Part shown: positions 24,862-38,383 of the stretch, in pieces
Position numbering within the stretch: position 1 is the stretch's first letter
How the letters are laid out: each line of letters opens with the position of its first letter
DNA from: Climacium dendroides
Lineage: Eukaryota > Streptophyta > Bryopsida > Hypnales > Climaciaceae
Length of the DNA stretch: 64,000 nucleotides
Assembly (NCBI GenBank): GCA_950106755.1
Contig: OX467086.1
Span: 18,928,001-18,992,000 of the forward strand
Direction: 5' to 3'
The notes under the pieces: model-generated
The model's input: only the letters and a program-made list of their open reading frames with translations
Database searches by the model: none
Told to the model about the DNA's origin: nothing
Position numbers and translations under genes: made by a program

Positions 24862-25424
24862 GTCATTTTTGGAATTCAAAATTTTTCTTTTTGAGGTCAA
24901 GCACACTTTTATCCCTTGAACTATAGAATATTTGCAAATAAACTTTTTCGGAATCTATACAATACAAATACAAGAGAATCAATACAAGAGTTTACAAGCA
25001 TTTAGATAGATGAAAAAAACAAGATACTATGTTGTGCTTAGAACATGTCTATATTCATCTATTGTTTGAAATTTGAATGTTTGGCAAATAAATTCATAAA
25101 AGAGACAAACTTGAAGTTGAAAGTTCAAGCATTGTACTATACCAAGCAACAATGTTACAAACATGCATGTTTTGAATTGCACATGGAATTCCAACAATGT
25201 GAATTGTACAAAATTGACAATGTTTTCAAATGTTCAAAATTTCAGGAATTCAAATTGAGAACCATAAAGTAAATTGGGAAACTTTGAGTAGGAGTTTATC
25301 TTCAAAGTGTTGCAATATTTAGATGTTGAAAAATATTAAAATGTACAAAATTTTGATTTCCTATAACTTGTTCTCTATCATTTAGCACTACCACCCTCAA
25401 ATATCAATAACATCATTCTCAAGT
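24858..25424. other. AT-rich intergenic DNA
   Basis: A 75-codon open frame at 25045-25272 has no recognisable feature. Nothing else is seen. Confidence 0.4.
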
Positions 25425-25650
25425 GGAATTGACATCTAACTCAAGTTGTTTCATATTTTTTTGGAGTTTTCTAGAATTAGTTATAAAATTTTGAAGTTGG
25501 AATGGTACAAGGCTCTAAAATCGCACACCTCCTCAAATGTACACCATTAGTACATTGTTGCAAGCTACAAAAAAGCAACATGTACAAATAGCCTACGTTT
25601 GAAGAGGTGGGCAATTTTAGACCTTGTGCGGTTTTAGAACCTCCTACTTT
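25425..25650 (-). repeat. Dispersed repeat family B copy with internal hairpin
   Basis: Carries AAGTGGAATTGACATCTAAC, CAAGTTGTTTCATATTTTTT and GAATTAGTTATAAAATTTTG. These are followed by GCTCTAAAATCGCACACCTC...TACATTGTT...TACAAATAG...GAAGAGGTGGGCAATTTTAGA, which can fold on itself. Oriented opposite to the copy at 26.3 kb. Confidence 0.65.
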
Positions 25651-26269
25651 AGAGACTCTTTCTTGTGTACATTGAATTGCAACAATAACCATGTACCCAT
25701 CTTCGGTGACCAATGTTGATCTTTACCTTTTTCTTTTTTTTGAAAATCCTAGATTCAAATTTAGGGAACTTGAGAACACGAGAAGATGCAATGTTCCCAC
25801 GATGTTCCCATGGTCCTCAACTCAAAGTATTGAATCTAAGATCACTAATGCAAGAGCCTGCAACCATGTGATGAGTATAATGACAGTCCCAGTGAACAAA
25901 ACATTAAAGCATAATTACTTCAATTCGTAGTGCACGGATAAGGCATATCATGACCATGTAAGGTAGGAGCACCTATAACCGTCACTGTACCCATAACCGT
26001 CAGTTCTAAAATCTTGGAAAATCTTGGAAAGTGAATAAATGTGTTCTAAGGATGTACTACATCTGAACATCAGCCCATGGTGTTGGTATTAGGTGCATGT
26101 ATAGTCAGCTCTTTAAAAATTCACAACTTATTCTCATAATGTTCAAATAATACATTTGAAAGTGTAGAGGAATTATTTTTCTCTTATTAGTAGAGCGAGT
26201 AGTAGGGTTCAACAATTTTTTGAATGTCTATTAATAAATATCATGTTCCAAAACCTTAAATTGACGGTT
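25651..26269. other. Spacer between two facing family B copies
   Basis: The phrases CTATAACCGTCA (about 25975) and TGACGGTTATAG (about 26262) are an inverted pair across this stretch. Together with the facing family B copies, this suggests the whole 25.4-26.6 kb block is a larger inverted arrangement. No gene is seen. Confidence 0.4.
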
Positions 26270-26620
26270 ATAGGCGCTCCTACCTTAACATGTTCTAAAA
26301 TTGCATACGCTCTAAAACCCTCCATATTCTCAAATGTAAACTATGTGTACATGTTGCTTTTTCATAGCCTTCAACAATGTACAGATAGTGTACATTTAAG
26401 GAGGTGGGCGATTTTAGAGCCCTATGTCATTTCGACTTCAAAATTTTATAACTAATTCCACAAAGCTCCAAAAAAGATGAAACAACTTGGGTTAGATGAC
26501 AATTCCACTTGTCTCTTGAGAAAAATCAACTGAAAATTATTTCAAGAAGCTTTGCCTCCCCAAAATTCAGTTTCAGCTCTTAGATGGTGTGATTTCTGGA
26601 CTTGTTACCTTACAAATTAA
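26270..26620 (+). repeat. Dispersed repeat family B copy
   Basis: Same block order as 19395-19905: GCTCTAAAACCCTCCATATT, CTCAAATGTA, GGAGGTGGGCGATTTTAGAGC, ATAACTAATTCCACAAAGCTC, GAAACAACTTGGGTTAGATG, and CCCCAAAATTCAGTTTCAGC with TCTTAGATGG. Confidence 0.65.
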
Positions 26621-28740
26621 AGCTTCAATTCCTTGGCATCCTCTATTTTGCCATTGTATATGAATGACCATTTTTAATTTTAAAACTCCAATTTCTTTTT
26701 CAAATCATATAATTATTTTTTCAGATTTTATTGTGATGATTTGAATTTGTTGTAAATTTTTAATGCAAAACTAAAGAAAATATTCACACTTTAAAAAAAA
26801 TGAAAATATTGTGTGTATTATAGTGTGGAACATCATACTGTACGCCAAGTTTTTATAGAGTTCTATATTTAGACATGTGGTCATTAACTAAACAATTCTA
26901 AATTACAATAAAATATATATTTTAGAAAATTTTCTAAGTTGTGAATACAGGATGGAAACTAGACTTTGGAAGGTTTTGTTAAACAATGTTGTTGTTTTTC
27001 TCGATATATAATTATATGTAATTTGAATGTCAAAATCAAATTCTAGAACAAAAAGATTAAAAAAGGGTGATGAATTAAATAATTTGGTGTTCTTGTGTTT
27101 TTGTAATATACATTATCAAACACAAGAATACCAATTGTAAAATTCATCACCCTATATTAGAAAAACAACATCAAATATGATTGAAAATTTGCTCAATAAT
27201 GTGAATGTAACATTAATAGGAGACGAGAAACTAGAATAAATAAATAAAATATCTTTTCTTTGTGTATCAAGTTTGATTTCATTCTTCATAACAACATTAT
27301 TGGCCTTTGCCAACATTGCATTAGAAGAAATTTGAGCCCTAAAGAGGGATGTCAATTACTTGACCGCATGAAATGTTGGCCAGAATAATGAGAAAAAAAA
27401 ATTCCAAAGAATAGCAAGGCTTAGATGGCGCAGGATAGGTTTAACAAATATTTAATTAAATTAGTAAAAATGATTTAGAAATGTAATTTTAAAATTAAAT
27501 CCCAAATTACAAAACTTTAACAATCTAATGTGGCCGAACTTTGGCCACATCATATTGTGACTTTTTAATTATTTTTTATTAAAAAATTCTTATTTTAAAT
27601 ATTTTAGATTTTTTATTTATTTTAAAATTTTAAAAACTAGTTAGATTATTAATTTTTTTAATTTTTTAATTTGTCTAGCATTGTGCTTGTTCACAACTTA
27701 GGGAACCTTTTCTTCACGGCCCTTTCAATGCCTATTATTTTTTCTAATGTAGGGATTTATTGGCAAGGAAGATCACTTGCAACTAACAAGCACTTGCACC
27801 AAAAATCTATAGAAAAGGGAAATTTAATTAGATAGATAAAGATATTCAATTGTATTATCTTGCCTAATTTTGTCATATAAGAGATTTTTAAAGTGTTTAC
27901 AATAACTTAAGTCATCACCATGGAATGTCTTCAACTTTACACATAGTATATCATGGTTGTAAAGTAATGGATTCTCTAAAGTAAGATATTCATGAGTATG
28001 TTGCTAAGCAGTGATATGGACTTTCATAGAAATTGTATTCCATCTAACAATTTTCAATCAAATTTCTTTGAAAAACAAATAGAAAATGCATCTAATCCAC
28101 TTTGAAACCATATCATTTTAGATTCATATTGACTCTTTTTTTATCATCATGTGTTTTTTGGTCATACCTTAGTTAAACTTGCACATGATCAATTGCCTAA
28201 AAAGAATATTGTTTAAAATTCCTATAGGCTCAAGTGGTTGTTCATCTAGTATCACATATTCCAATGAGATACTAGAAATTAGAAGTTCTCACCTCACATG
28301 TAGGGAAGTAGTGTACCTCAATCCCTTATTTATTGGCAATTTATAAACTAGGTAATGCAAATGTAAATCCTAATAATGAGTAACAGATTGTCAAAGTACG
28401 AAAATGATAAAAGATGTTATTTCCTTTAATAAAATTCCACTTTCACATTAAGTGACTTATCTTGATAACTTCATTAAAGATGTTCGATTAGGTTTTGAAT
28501 AATGATTAATGATGCTCAATTAAGGGGCTAAAAAGAAGAAAACTATAAGTTAATAAAGGCCACTTTATGAGATTCAATTATGTTCTTTATATTCAATGCT
28601 TGTTTTCTTCACTACTAGAATTAGACTTCAATAATGTTTAAATTACTATACATACATCCAAAGGACACGAATACACTATCCTTGTGCTTTAAAAAAATAA
28701 ATTTCCCTTTCCCATACTATCAATTTAGATTGCACAATTT
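26621..28740. other. AT-rich gene desert with two hairpins
   Basis: No gene is seen. Two inverted repeats stand out. At 27064-27153, arms of about 36 bp starting AGGGTGATGAATT pair across a 17-bp loop. At 27528-27550, ATGTGGCC and GGCCACAT flank a 7-bp loop. Both lie in very AT-rich DNA and are probably relics of small transposons. Confidence 0.5.
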
Positions 28741-28935
28741 TTTTTTGGATGGAATCCTTATCGTCAATCTCAAATACAATACATATGGAATTTAGAATAT
28801 TGTATATGGTATACTTATAGATATTCTATATATGAATATGTGATATACAATTGTATAACATATAAACTTATGTTATACAATATATAGACGTAGATACTAA
28901 TATGGAATATGGTGAAAAATATCATATTGATTGCA
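28741..28935. repeat. Degenerate ATATGG/TATACA-rich low-complexity repeat
   Basis: Irregular repetition of ATATGGAAT, GTATAT and TATACAAT words; resembles the minisatellite at 15.9 kb in word content. Confidence 0.5.
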
Positions 28936-31436
28936 ATAATAGTAGCTTCTATAAATATATAAGTATGAAGGATACAAAATAAATTTACAAACACAATTGT
29001 AATTGATAATTAATTAATTGGTAGATTATGGTTGATTGTTACCAATATCCTCAAAAGAAATTGAACTTCAATAAAGTTTGAATTATAGGAGGAGTTCATT
29101 TGACTTTGTATGTTGTTATTTCCAATTTAAAGTGATAAGAATATGCATGTTTATTTTAACATTGAAATGACACAATTTTATAACATCATCTAAACTTTAT
29201 TAGATTTTTGGATGAATAAGTGCATTATTTTTTTTTCCAATTTCCTTCAAAGATATGCATCATGCACTATAGTCCTCAACATCTTCTTGGGATCAACAAC
29301 GTTCTTGTAGAGAACAACAAATAAAGTTTTAGTAATAGTATTCAAACAATCTAAAAATAAAAAATATTTCAAATCTACTAAACTTTGTGTTTATTGATAC
29401 ATCATTATATGATTAAATTTTGATAAAAAACAAAATACTATTTTGTTTTTATATGTTAATTAAAAGTTCAACCCAAAAGTCAAGTCCAAAGGAGAAATTG
29501 GCATTGAAAAGTCAACAAAATTAAGAAGACATATGTGAAAAAATTTGTAACACTCTTGAGAAAGAACTAAACCGTGAATGCACCTCCACAAGTGAACAAT
29601 GATTGTGAAATCATAGGGCTGTTATAAATAAATTATCTTTGAATCAATGTATTTAAACAACTCTTGAGTAGAGTCAATGAAGAATGTTATAGAATACAAT
29701 TTAGAATAAACATAGAAGTATTTATGAAATATTTAGTGAGTTTGTGAAGTACTCAATGAATTTTATGCAAAGTTTTCTACCAATCATAATTTCTACATGT
29801 AGATTTTTCAAAGGTTTAGTGTAGAGTTTTGAATCTTGTATTTACCTTGTTCTATGTTTGCACTAATTAGCGTATATCTCTATTACTATATCCAACTATC
29901 AAAGGTCAAAAATAATTTTAAAAAAAAGATCCAAAATTTTATTTTTTCAAATTATTATTATTTTTATTGAAAAAAATATGGATTTGAAAGAAATATTTCC
30001 TATTTCAATACGTGATTAATTTTATTTCCCAACTTCAATTAAATATTTGGTACACAATGAAATACTAAACCTGATAGCTAGATATCATAGTCTCCAAAAT
30101 TGTAAATGAGAAGGGATATATTTCAAACCAACATTTTTTTGGCATTATTTTGCTCAAAAGCAACATAATTTTTATGAAAGAATAGTAGGGGATACATCCT
30201 CCGGTTTTCCATGGATGAAATCATTGTTCTGAAGACAATATTGCTCTTTTTGGGATGAATGTACACTCTTTAGGATGAATATTTTAAGTTTCATCCATAC
30301 ACATAATGTAATCAACGTTCCTGTTTCAAACAACGTGCCCTTGCCCAGGGAAAGGGAGACGTTGCCAGGATGCTGTACCAATCGGGGTTGCCAACATTGA
30401 TGACGATGCCCGATCATCTACCATTCTGAAATCTACGAACTCCCAGATCTACGAAACCGACGCAGGAGCTTCGTCCTTTGCTCATCGCCGGTCCCTCCAC
30501 CGTGAGTTCACGTTTCGAGCACTCCACTGCTGCGATATCTTCTTCGTAACAAATTTTCGGTAACGTGCTTTCCCAGCCCGCGTCTAGCGCATGCACATCG
30601 CCACTTCATACTCTTTTTGATTTTCCAACTGGAGTTGGAAAAATACAAATTGACCTGGAATCAAGGTGGCGAGCGTTGAATTTGTCCAAATGGTCGTGTC
30701 CATTGTTAGTATGTCGTTCTTTTCTGATTGATGAATTGCCATTATGTTTGGAGAAGAGTTAGAGAGTAGACTGACGACCGTGTGGTTACCGAGCTTTCCT
30801 CGACGATTGCTTAGCGCGATCTATGATTCTTACGCAGAGTATATTTTTGTTTATTGCGCGCCAGATTTTTCCGAGAACGTGAACGCGCGTGAGGTTGTTA
30901 GTGTGTTCTAATGGCGCTCTAGATCGGTGAGCTCACAACGAGTTTTGGAAGTGCGAAGGTCGGTAGTGGAAATGTGATACTATCGAAGCTCGGATAGGTT
31001 CTAGAGGACATTTTTTCAGCTTCTTGATTGAACTAGGTTAGTGTATGTTTGAAGGCTCAGTTGTATGCGTGGTTAGTTTATTAAGGAAACAAAGCTAAGA
31101 GAGTACGATTTCAGGTTTGAGAGTGCATGATTGGTTTTGTATTTCGACTCTGAGGATAGGAGAAGTCTAGTGAGAAAGTTTACCTGATTTCTTGGATGTT
31201 CATAGTTAGCGAGTTTTTGTTTGATTTTTTGTAAGAATCTCCTTGGCCATGCTTTTTGTGATACTTCGGTTGTTACAAGTGCCGTACGAGTGTTAAATTA
31301 TGAAACACTGGAGGTTCTAACGTTCGATTGTAACGCTGTGATATAATTGGTTTTTGCAGAGAGTATTACAAACGGAACTGGAGGAACAGAAAAGTTGCTG
31401 GCAATCTGTGAAGCGGGTTTGAGAAATTAGTACAGG
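28936..31436. other. Intergenic DNA and LACS 5' region
   Basis: 28.9-30.15 kb is AT-rich with no feature seen. From about 30.3 kb composition shifts to higher GC, typical here for gene starts, so the LACS promoter and non-coding first exon probably lie in 30.3-30.9 kb. A strong splice acceptor (TTTTTGCAG) ends at 31359, 77 bp before the LACS start codon, which suggests an intron in the 5' leader. Two 60-80-codon frames on the minus strand (30172-30596) have no recognisable domain and are not called. Confidence 0.5.
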
Positions 31437-34400
31437 ATGACGAAAGTGGAGAGATACATTTTTAAGGTGGAGAATGGTGAGGATGCCACCGAGGATGCCC
31501 CATCCAAGGGACCTGTCTACAGAAGCGTCTACGCGAAAGATGGCTTTCCGCCTCTTCCTGCAGGACTCGCTACCTGTTGGGACCTGTTCGAGTGTGTGTC
31601 TTCCTTTCTCACGAAAATCCTTGCAATTTCCATGTCTTCTCTTGATTGTGCACAGAGTATCACTGCCTAGCTGTCTTTGCCCACGCTATTCTTCAAAATA
31701 AGTTTCACCTTTCACGAACAAGCCTCACGTGTTCGTTCCTTCCTGCAATAGATGTTGACGTTAGGCAGGGCTTGAAGCCTGCAACTATTTCTTCGTCCTA
31801 TGTTTTCTCAGGGTCAACATCTACAATTCTTCCTCTTCTCGGAATTTCATCGAGTGAGCTTATTTCAGTATTTTATGTCATTTGTGTTAGTACGCTTCAT
31901 TGACGATAACTTTAGAACTTGGGCTATAACTGCCCTACCAGGTGTACCCTATGATCTTCGATTGTGGAATAATTGTCGTAGAAGCTGTTCAATGCGCATG
32001 ACATGCTCAGCCGAGATAGAGCCTCATGTTGTATCCTTGCTTCGGAAATATGGAGATGCACACGGAAGGGCTTGGTTTAGTTGCTCGTAGCCCTAATGAA
32101 AAAGTTTGAATGTTAAACTAAGCACCTGCGAGAATTGAAGTGAAACCTTTGCGTTGGTACTTCATCTGGTTCAAGATAGGTTGACGGTATATGACAGCAC
32201 ACTAGGCAATGTAATTATTCAATTGTGTTGTATGCTACAATGTTTTTGGTTTGTCCAAATCCACTGTAGGATTGCTGTTTTGGTGGATTCCCGAAATTTG
32301 ATATTGGACTTTTAATGAACATGTAATTTATGCAGGCGATCTGTTAAACGTGCTCCGGACAGCAAGATGCTTGGAGTTCGCGAGATCAAGGATGAAAAAG
32401 TAAGTAATTATTCTGAAGAGTATGACCGTTATGTATTCTTAGATGATTGAACAGCTTGTTTTACTCTTAGTAATGTAAGACTCCTTTTGTCTTACCTGTC
32501 CAACTTGGGATAATCTCCAAGTTTCGGTTACAGATTGAAGCTGAAGTTCATAAGCTTACCTCGTTGATGATGTAATTATACATGTATTAATGTGATTTCC
32601 TCATTGCAGGCAGGGAAGTACTTGTGGCAAACCTACCAGCAAGTCTATGACAAAGTTATCTGCATTGGTGCGGCAATGCGTTACGTGGGAATAAATCCTG
32701 TAAGTTCAACTACTATTGCATTGTGGCAAGCAAAGGAGTGTAGATCATTATTGCAATGAAGTAATGGAATCGTATTTCAATTTATTTCCATCCTTCAACA
32801 ATTTTTGATACCCTTTGATGACGGATAGCTTTGAATGTGCTACAGAAATAAGTACAAAAATGTCTTTCCAAACGTGAATGAATGTTTGTTGGATCCACTT
32901 GCGTGTGTGCAGAAGGGCCGATGTGGGATATATGGAACAAATTGTCCAGAATGGTTCACTATTATGGAGGTACATTAAATGCTCCAATATCTGTTACTTG
33001 CTGGTTCTGTGAATGTAGGCTTAATTTGAAGTCTAGCATTACTTTTTATTGATTTACAATCGACTTTTTCCACAAAATACATTACATTTTGAATGGACTG
33101 TGATTGCTGAAGGTCTTGTTCTTGTGAGAGACTTTCTACGCTTGGAAGACATGAGGATTCTGGAGTTTCTCTAGCTAATTGTTGCTGGTGTTCTGTATAT
33201 GTCGCAGGCCTGTAATGCGCATAGTATAGTTTGTGTTCCTCTTTACGATACTCTTGGTATGCCTTCATCATGATACTACCAATTTATGTGCATGTGGAGA
33301 GATTATTTTACTTTTCGTTTGCCGTATGACTTATTAGTTCTGCTGGACATGTATTCAGATCTTGATTTCAGACTTTGGGTTTTATGAATTTTAAGTACCT
33401 ACATTTGCGCCTCATTTGAGGTAAATTGCCTTGTTTATTACAAGGATGTCTTTTTTGGTATTACAGGATTGACAGCAGTGGAATATATCACAAATCATGC
33501 TGAAATTACAATTTCTTTTGTGCAAGAGGCCAAACTTCCTTTGGTATGAACCAATTTCTGTGGAATATTTATCGCCCAATTCTTTAAAGTTGGCTGCGCT
33601 TCCGCATTTCTGCATATTTATGCATCCTGTTGCATCACTTTGGGAACCTTTTTGAACCAGCCTCTTCTATGACCGTGCAGATGGTTCAATCGCTCCCCAA
33701 GTGTACGGCTTTTTTGAAAAGTACGATTCTTGCATCGCAATCCGCCATTGAGTAGAGAATGAGTGCCTTGAAACCTTGCTCTATAGTATTACATCTCGTT
33801 ACTTATGCTACCATAATCTCTGAATTGTTAACCATTTGGCTTTTGTGAACTTAGAGTTGAAAATAACAAGTTTTATGACACAAGATTCCGAAACCAACAA
33901 TTCAGAAATAGCGTGTATATGTTTGTCTGTCTCCTGCTTATAAATCTGAATGACGCAGCCTTGGTTAGTTTTGGAAACATCACCGACGATCTGAAGTCGC
34001 AAGCTGAGGAAGCTGGAGCCTCGATCTACTCTTGGGATGAATTCCTGAATCTGGTGAGCTAATTCTTATTCTGGACTACTGAGTACAATAGAGTTTTGCA
34101 CTTCAGTATGTTGAAATGCTTGAGTCATGAAGGCTTCTGTAAAAATGTCCAGTTGCTGTGTTAACTTTGTCGGCCATTATGTCATTAGGATATCTGTATT
34201 ATGCAATGGTCGTTTTGAGTTCGATGCAGAATGTGAAGCTAAGCAAATAAAATAATATCCTGGTTTAACCCACTTATATTTTAGGCCATTCAAATTATTT
34301 CTATCTTATCCTTACCTAGCATGTGGTTGTAATTCTTTGATGATCTCAAACATTCAGATTGGGTTGAAATTGAGCATCTCTTAAATGACCAGGGAGATAA

Positions 34401-37400
34401 GGTTTCATTAAGTTTTGGATAGAGATTTTGGTCTTGGCTTTGACCATGTTTCACTGTTTCTTAGGGACGCAGTAATCCTGTTGACTTGGCACCACCAGAG
34501 AAAGAGGACCTGTCGACGATTATGTACACTAGTGGGACGACAGGAGAGCCGAAAGGCGTGATGTTGACTCATGAAAACGTTTTGATCACTATTGCGGGCC
34601 TTGATCACTATCTGAAATCTCTTAACGAAGTGGTGAGCCTCTAGCATTTTGACTGTTTTCTTTCATGATTATTTTTGTGTGGATTTAAAAATTAATAACT
34701 GCTGTTCAGATGCAACAGCGTGAATTTCTCTTCCTTCTACTTCATCGGAAAGTCAACCTAATGAGTTTGTAAGCGTACGCTTGATGATACTAAAGATCTT
34801 GCTCTTGAGTTGTCCTTTTTATCTCAAGTCCATTCAAAACTTCATAACGCTTGAACTTTGCATTCCATCACGGATTAGGGTATTGACATTGGCCCGTGCG
34901 TGCAGTTGGACAGCAACGATGTTTACTTCTCATTCCTGCCTTTGGCCCACATCTTTGACAGAGTAGCTGAGGAGATGTTTGTTTTTGTTGGCGGGTCAAT
35001 CGGATTCTGGCAAGGGGTATGTTGACAAAGATTGAGGACATAAACATACACTCTTGAAAACTTTGTTAATGTTGAAGTTATGTTTAGAGACGTTCCATCC
35101 TACAAGCCTAGATTTCAGATGAATGGATAGAGCATTTCTTACTTGGATACTCTGTGTTGATGCAGGATATCAAGAAGGTACCTGAGGACATTGCAGAACT
35201 GAAACCAACATTGTTCGTTGGTGTTCCCCGTGTCTTTGATAGACTCACTGCTGGTGAGCTTGCACTTCTAGACAGGATTTAGAAGGGCTATTGCCGTGCG
35301 GATATGCTTCCTTGTTTCATCTTCATAATTTTGTACATAAAAGGAATATTACGTTATGAATGAACATATATCAGCAGAAATAATGTAACAATTTTTGGAA
35401 TCTAATGAAGGCGAAAATTTTGAGTAGAATCTATTTTTGACCTAGTAACCTGTTGACTTGTTCAATGGAGCGTAATCACCTGAGGGGTGTTCTATATGGA
35501 CAGTCAGTGATTGTAAGATTTTTTTTTTTCATTTTCCTTCAGTTGCATTACAGTTTTATTTGAACGTGGAGGAAACAGAGATAACTAAGCTGGCTGTTGT
35601 CTGTCATGGATATTTTGTCCCGGTTATTTTTTCAGGTATCCAAGCCAAGATTTCTGCCGCAGGTAGATTAAAAAGTTTGCTCTTCAATCTGGGTTCCTTC
35701 ATGTGAGTATGCCTGTTTCCGTTATGAGAATCATCACCTTGCAGTTGGTGTTTGGAATCGTCTCTCCTGGTTGCACTTCCGTATCTGGACATTCAATGCC
35801 TTGTTATCACTTTAGGTTGTATTTAAGTATCATATTCAATTTGGATTAGTTTTCAGATTGTAATTGATGCAGGATTGTGAATTTATAGGAAGTTGATATG
35901 GATAAAACTTGGCTACAAACAAGACAAGGCATCGCCGTTTTTTGATAAGCTGTTGTTTAACAAGGTTTGGCGCTCTATCTTTGATACGGTTCTTATTGTG
36001 TAATTCGTTCTTTAACTTTTGTCTTCAAATTGTGTTGATGTTTGGGCGATTACAGTGGTAGTCACGGTTGACTTCCTCTAGTATATTTGAATTTTATTGA
36101 TGGATCTCGGATTTTTAGGTGAGAATGGGCCTCGGCGGGCGAGTGAGGCTTGTTATCTCTGGAGCTGCCCCATTGTCTGGGCATGTAGAGGAGTTTTTAC
36201 GGGTCATTATGTGTGCCCCTGTCTTGCAAGGTTATGGTAAGCACACATTATACCTACTTCTTTAATCATATCTTTACTCGGTTCATTGATCTCTTCTTTA
36301 TTGATTTTTTGTGTTGTTCATCATCTCTGTGTTTTCGAGCGTTATATGTTTTCTGCGAGTTTTGAGTTCCTGCATGATGTGAGTTCCTCAGGTTTGACAG
36401 AGACATGTGCTGCCAGCTTTATCCAAGTTCCGGACGTCTTCTCCATGAATGGAACTGTGGGTCCTCCGCTATGTAATATTGAAGCAAGGCTAGAATCTGT
36501 CCCAGAATTGGGTTATGAGGCCTCCGAGGAGAACAATGCAAAACCAAGAGGAGAAATTTGCATTCGTGGAAGCTCAGTATTTTCCGGATATTACAAACGC
36601 CCAGAGCTCACGGAGGAGGTTCTTGTTAATGGTTGGTTTCATACAGGTAGGTCTTATATGCTTTTAATCCATTTTTACCAACTTAATGTTCTGTCTTCTG
36701 ATGTTCTCTCTTTTCAAAGATTGTGCCACGGGGGTGATTTGTTTGTCCTGAACCATCACAGTTATTTCGCTGTTCTTTCTCGGATAGTAATGTAAATCAG
36801 TTTCAAATTCTTCTCAGTTTAATCATCCTGGTCTTATGTTCACCATAGTAGTAAATTCTCTATCAAGAATGCTATTACGGCTAGCAATCCAAGCTAACAC
36901 CGCCTTTAAAGTATTAGAAGGGATTTTCTGTTCTTGCAGCGAGATAGTGTCGGTAGAGATGTAGAAACTGCTAATGTAAACAGTTTATTTGTGATATACG
37001 TATCAGGTGATATTGGGGAATGGCAAGCAGATGGTGCAATGAAGATTATTGATCGTAAGAAGAACATTTTTAAGCTTTCTCAAGGAGAATATGTTGCAGT
37101 TGAAAATCTCGAAAACGTGTACAACGAGGCTGCTGCTGTTGATGCGGTTTGTGCATCACCTCTGATTCTTTTGAACGCAATCTAGACTTCTTAAATTATT
37201 TTCAGTTTGCCTGTATTCTCTGTGACACTATTGAGCATATTCGACCAAATGTAATAGCTTTTACGTGCATATTTATGATTTTTCCTGAACTGGTTTTGTC
37301 CAGTTTTGGTTTTCTATCCATAGTGTGCTTGTGCTTCCATGTAGTTCATTCCCCTCTGTTGAGTTCTAATGGATTTCTGTCTCTTGATATGGGTAACGTG

Positions 37401-38383
37401 AGTGCACAGATATGGGTTTATGGGAATAGTTTCGAATCATCTCTGGTGGCTGTAGTAGTCCCCAATCAGCCTGTAATGGAGGATTGGGCCAAGACCAATG
37501 GAGAGAAGGGAGATTTTGCCTCCTTGTGCAAGAACCCTAAAGCACAGGAATTTATACTGTCAGAGCTGACTGCCATGGGCAAAAAAAAGGGGGTGAGTAT
37601 CCTGATTTAGCCTGGTCCTACGGTCTGTTTCGTTAGGTTGCTCGTACATAGCCACAAAGTCCTTTCAATCACACTGCTCAAGGCATTCTGATTTGCATGT
37701 AGAATGGAATCTTGATGTTTATTTGATACCAAGGGTGCACAATAGAATCTTACTTACGAATTATCAATATGCTATTGCCAAATTTGTGCAAGGTCTTCTA
37801 TTTGGCATGAGTATCTAGATTTTTTCTGAAGAATGGTGCTGACCTCCTCCATGCACTGATCGCAGGTGAAGGGATTTGAGTTCATCAGAGGGGTGCACTT
37901 GGATCCCCTACCATTTGATTTGGAGCGTGATTTGGCCACTCCTACCTACAAGCTTAAACGTCCGCAGCTTCTAAAATTTTACCAGGTATTTGACTTGGGC
38001 TGAACATGGACACAGTAGCACACATGGGGATAAGAGCCGCCTCATACTTTAATATCACTTAATAAATATCACGTATCAACACCCCCCTTCATTTTTTACA
38101 ATACCTGCTGGCGGGTAGAATTTTGCGGGTGATTCTTGAGAAGGATGAACGCCATAAACTGAGAAAAAGTTAAATTTATAGGTCCAGCCTCATTTTAGGT
38201 TTGTGGGCCAATTCTTAAGTGTTATAGCTGCTAACTGATGCTCTTGCATCCTCAAGGCACAATGCGCACAAATTGGCCAATCGAAGTAGCTTCCAGTTCG
38301 ACCTTGTCGGTTTTGGTAACATCTCTCTGATTTTGCAGAAGGAGATTGATGCCTTATATGCAAAGATGAAGGCAAAGAACTGA
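31437..38383 (+). CDS. LACS: Long-chain acyl-CoA synthetase, 19 exons
   Basis: Exons: 31437-31591, 32336-32399, 32610-32699, 32913-32969, 33208-33256, 33467-33543, 33681-33720, 33959-34053, 34465-34632, 34906-35016, 35166-35253, 35636-35702, 35889-35964, 36119-36236, 36392-36646, 37007-37146, 37410-37592, 37866-37985, 38339-38383. All phases close, giving 665 aa; the Arabidopsis LACS4 type is about 666 aa. The enzyme converts long-chain fatty acids, ATP and CoA to acyl-CoA, AMP and pyrophosphate for membrane lipid, wax and cutin supply. The AMP-binding signature [11 protein letters not shown] spans residues 230-240, QGYGLTE 416-422, and HTGD followed by the [14 protein letters not shown] linker 502-532. 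The ends lack a peroxisomal SKL-type tail and a clear plastid transit peptide, which favours an ER/cytosolic member of the LACS1-5 group over LACS6/7/9. The start codon is the first ATG after the acceptor at 31359 and matches family N-termini ([14 protein letters not shown]). Confidence 0.97.

Noticed and set aside
30172..30596. Two minus-strand frames upstream of LACS
   Set aside because: They lie in the GC-richer LACS promoter/leader region and lack any recognisable motif or splice-consistent partner.
31437..31701. Extended open frames running past LACS exon 1
   Set aside because: They read through the donor at 31592 into intron 1; the spliced frame continues into conserved LACS sequence at 32336.
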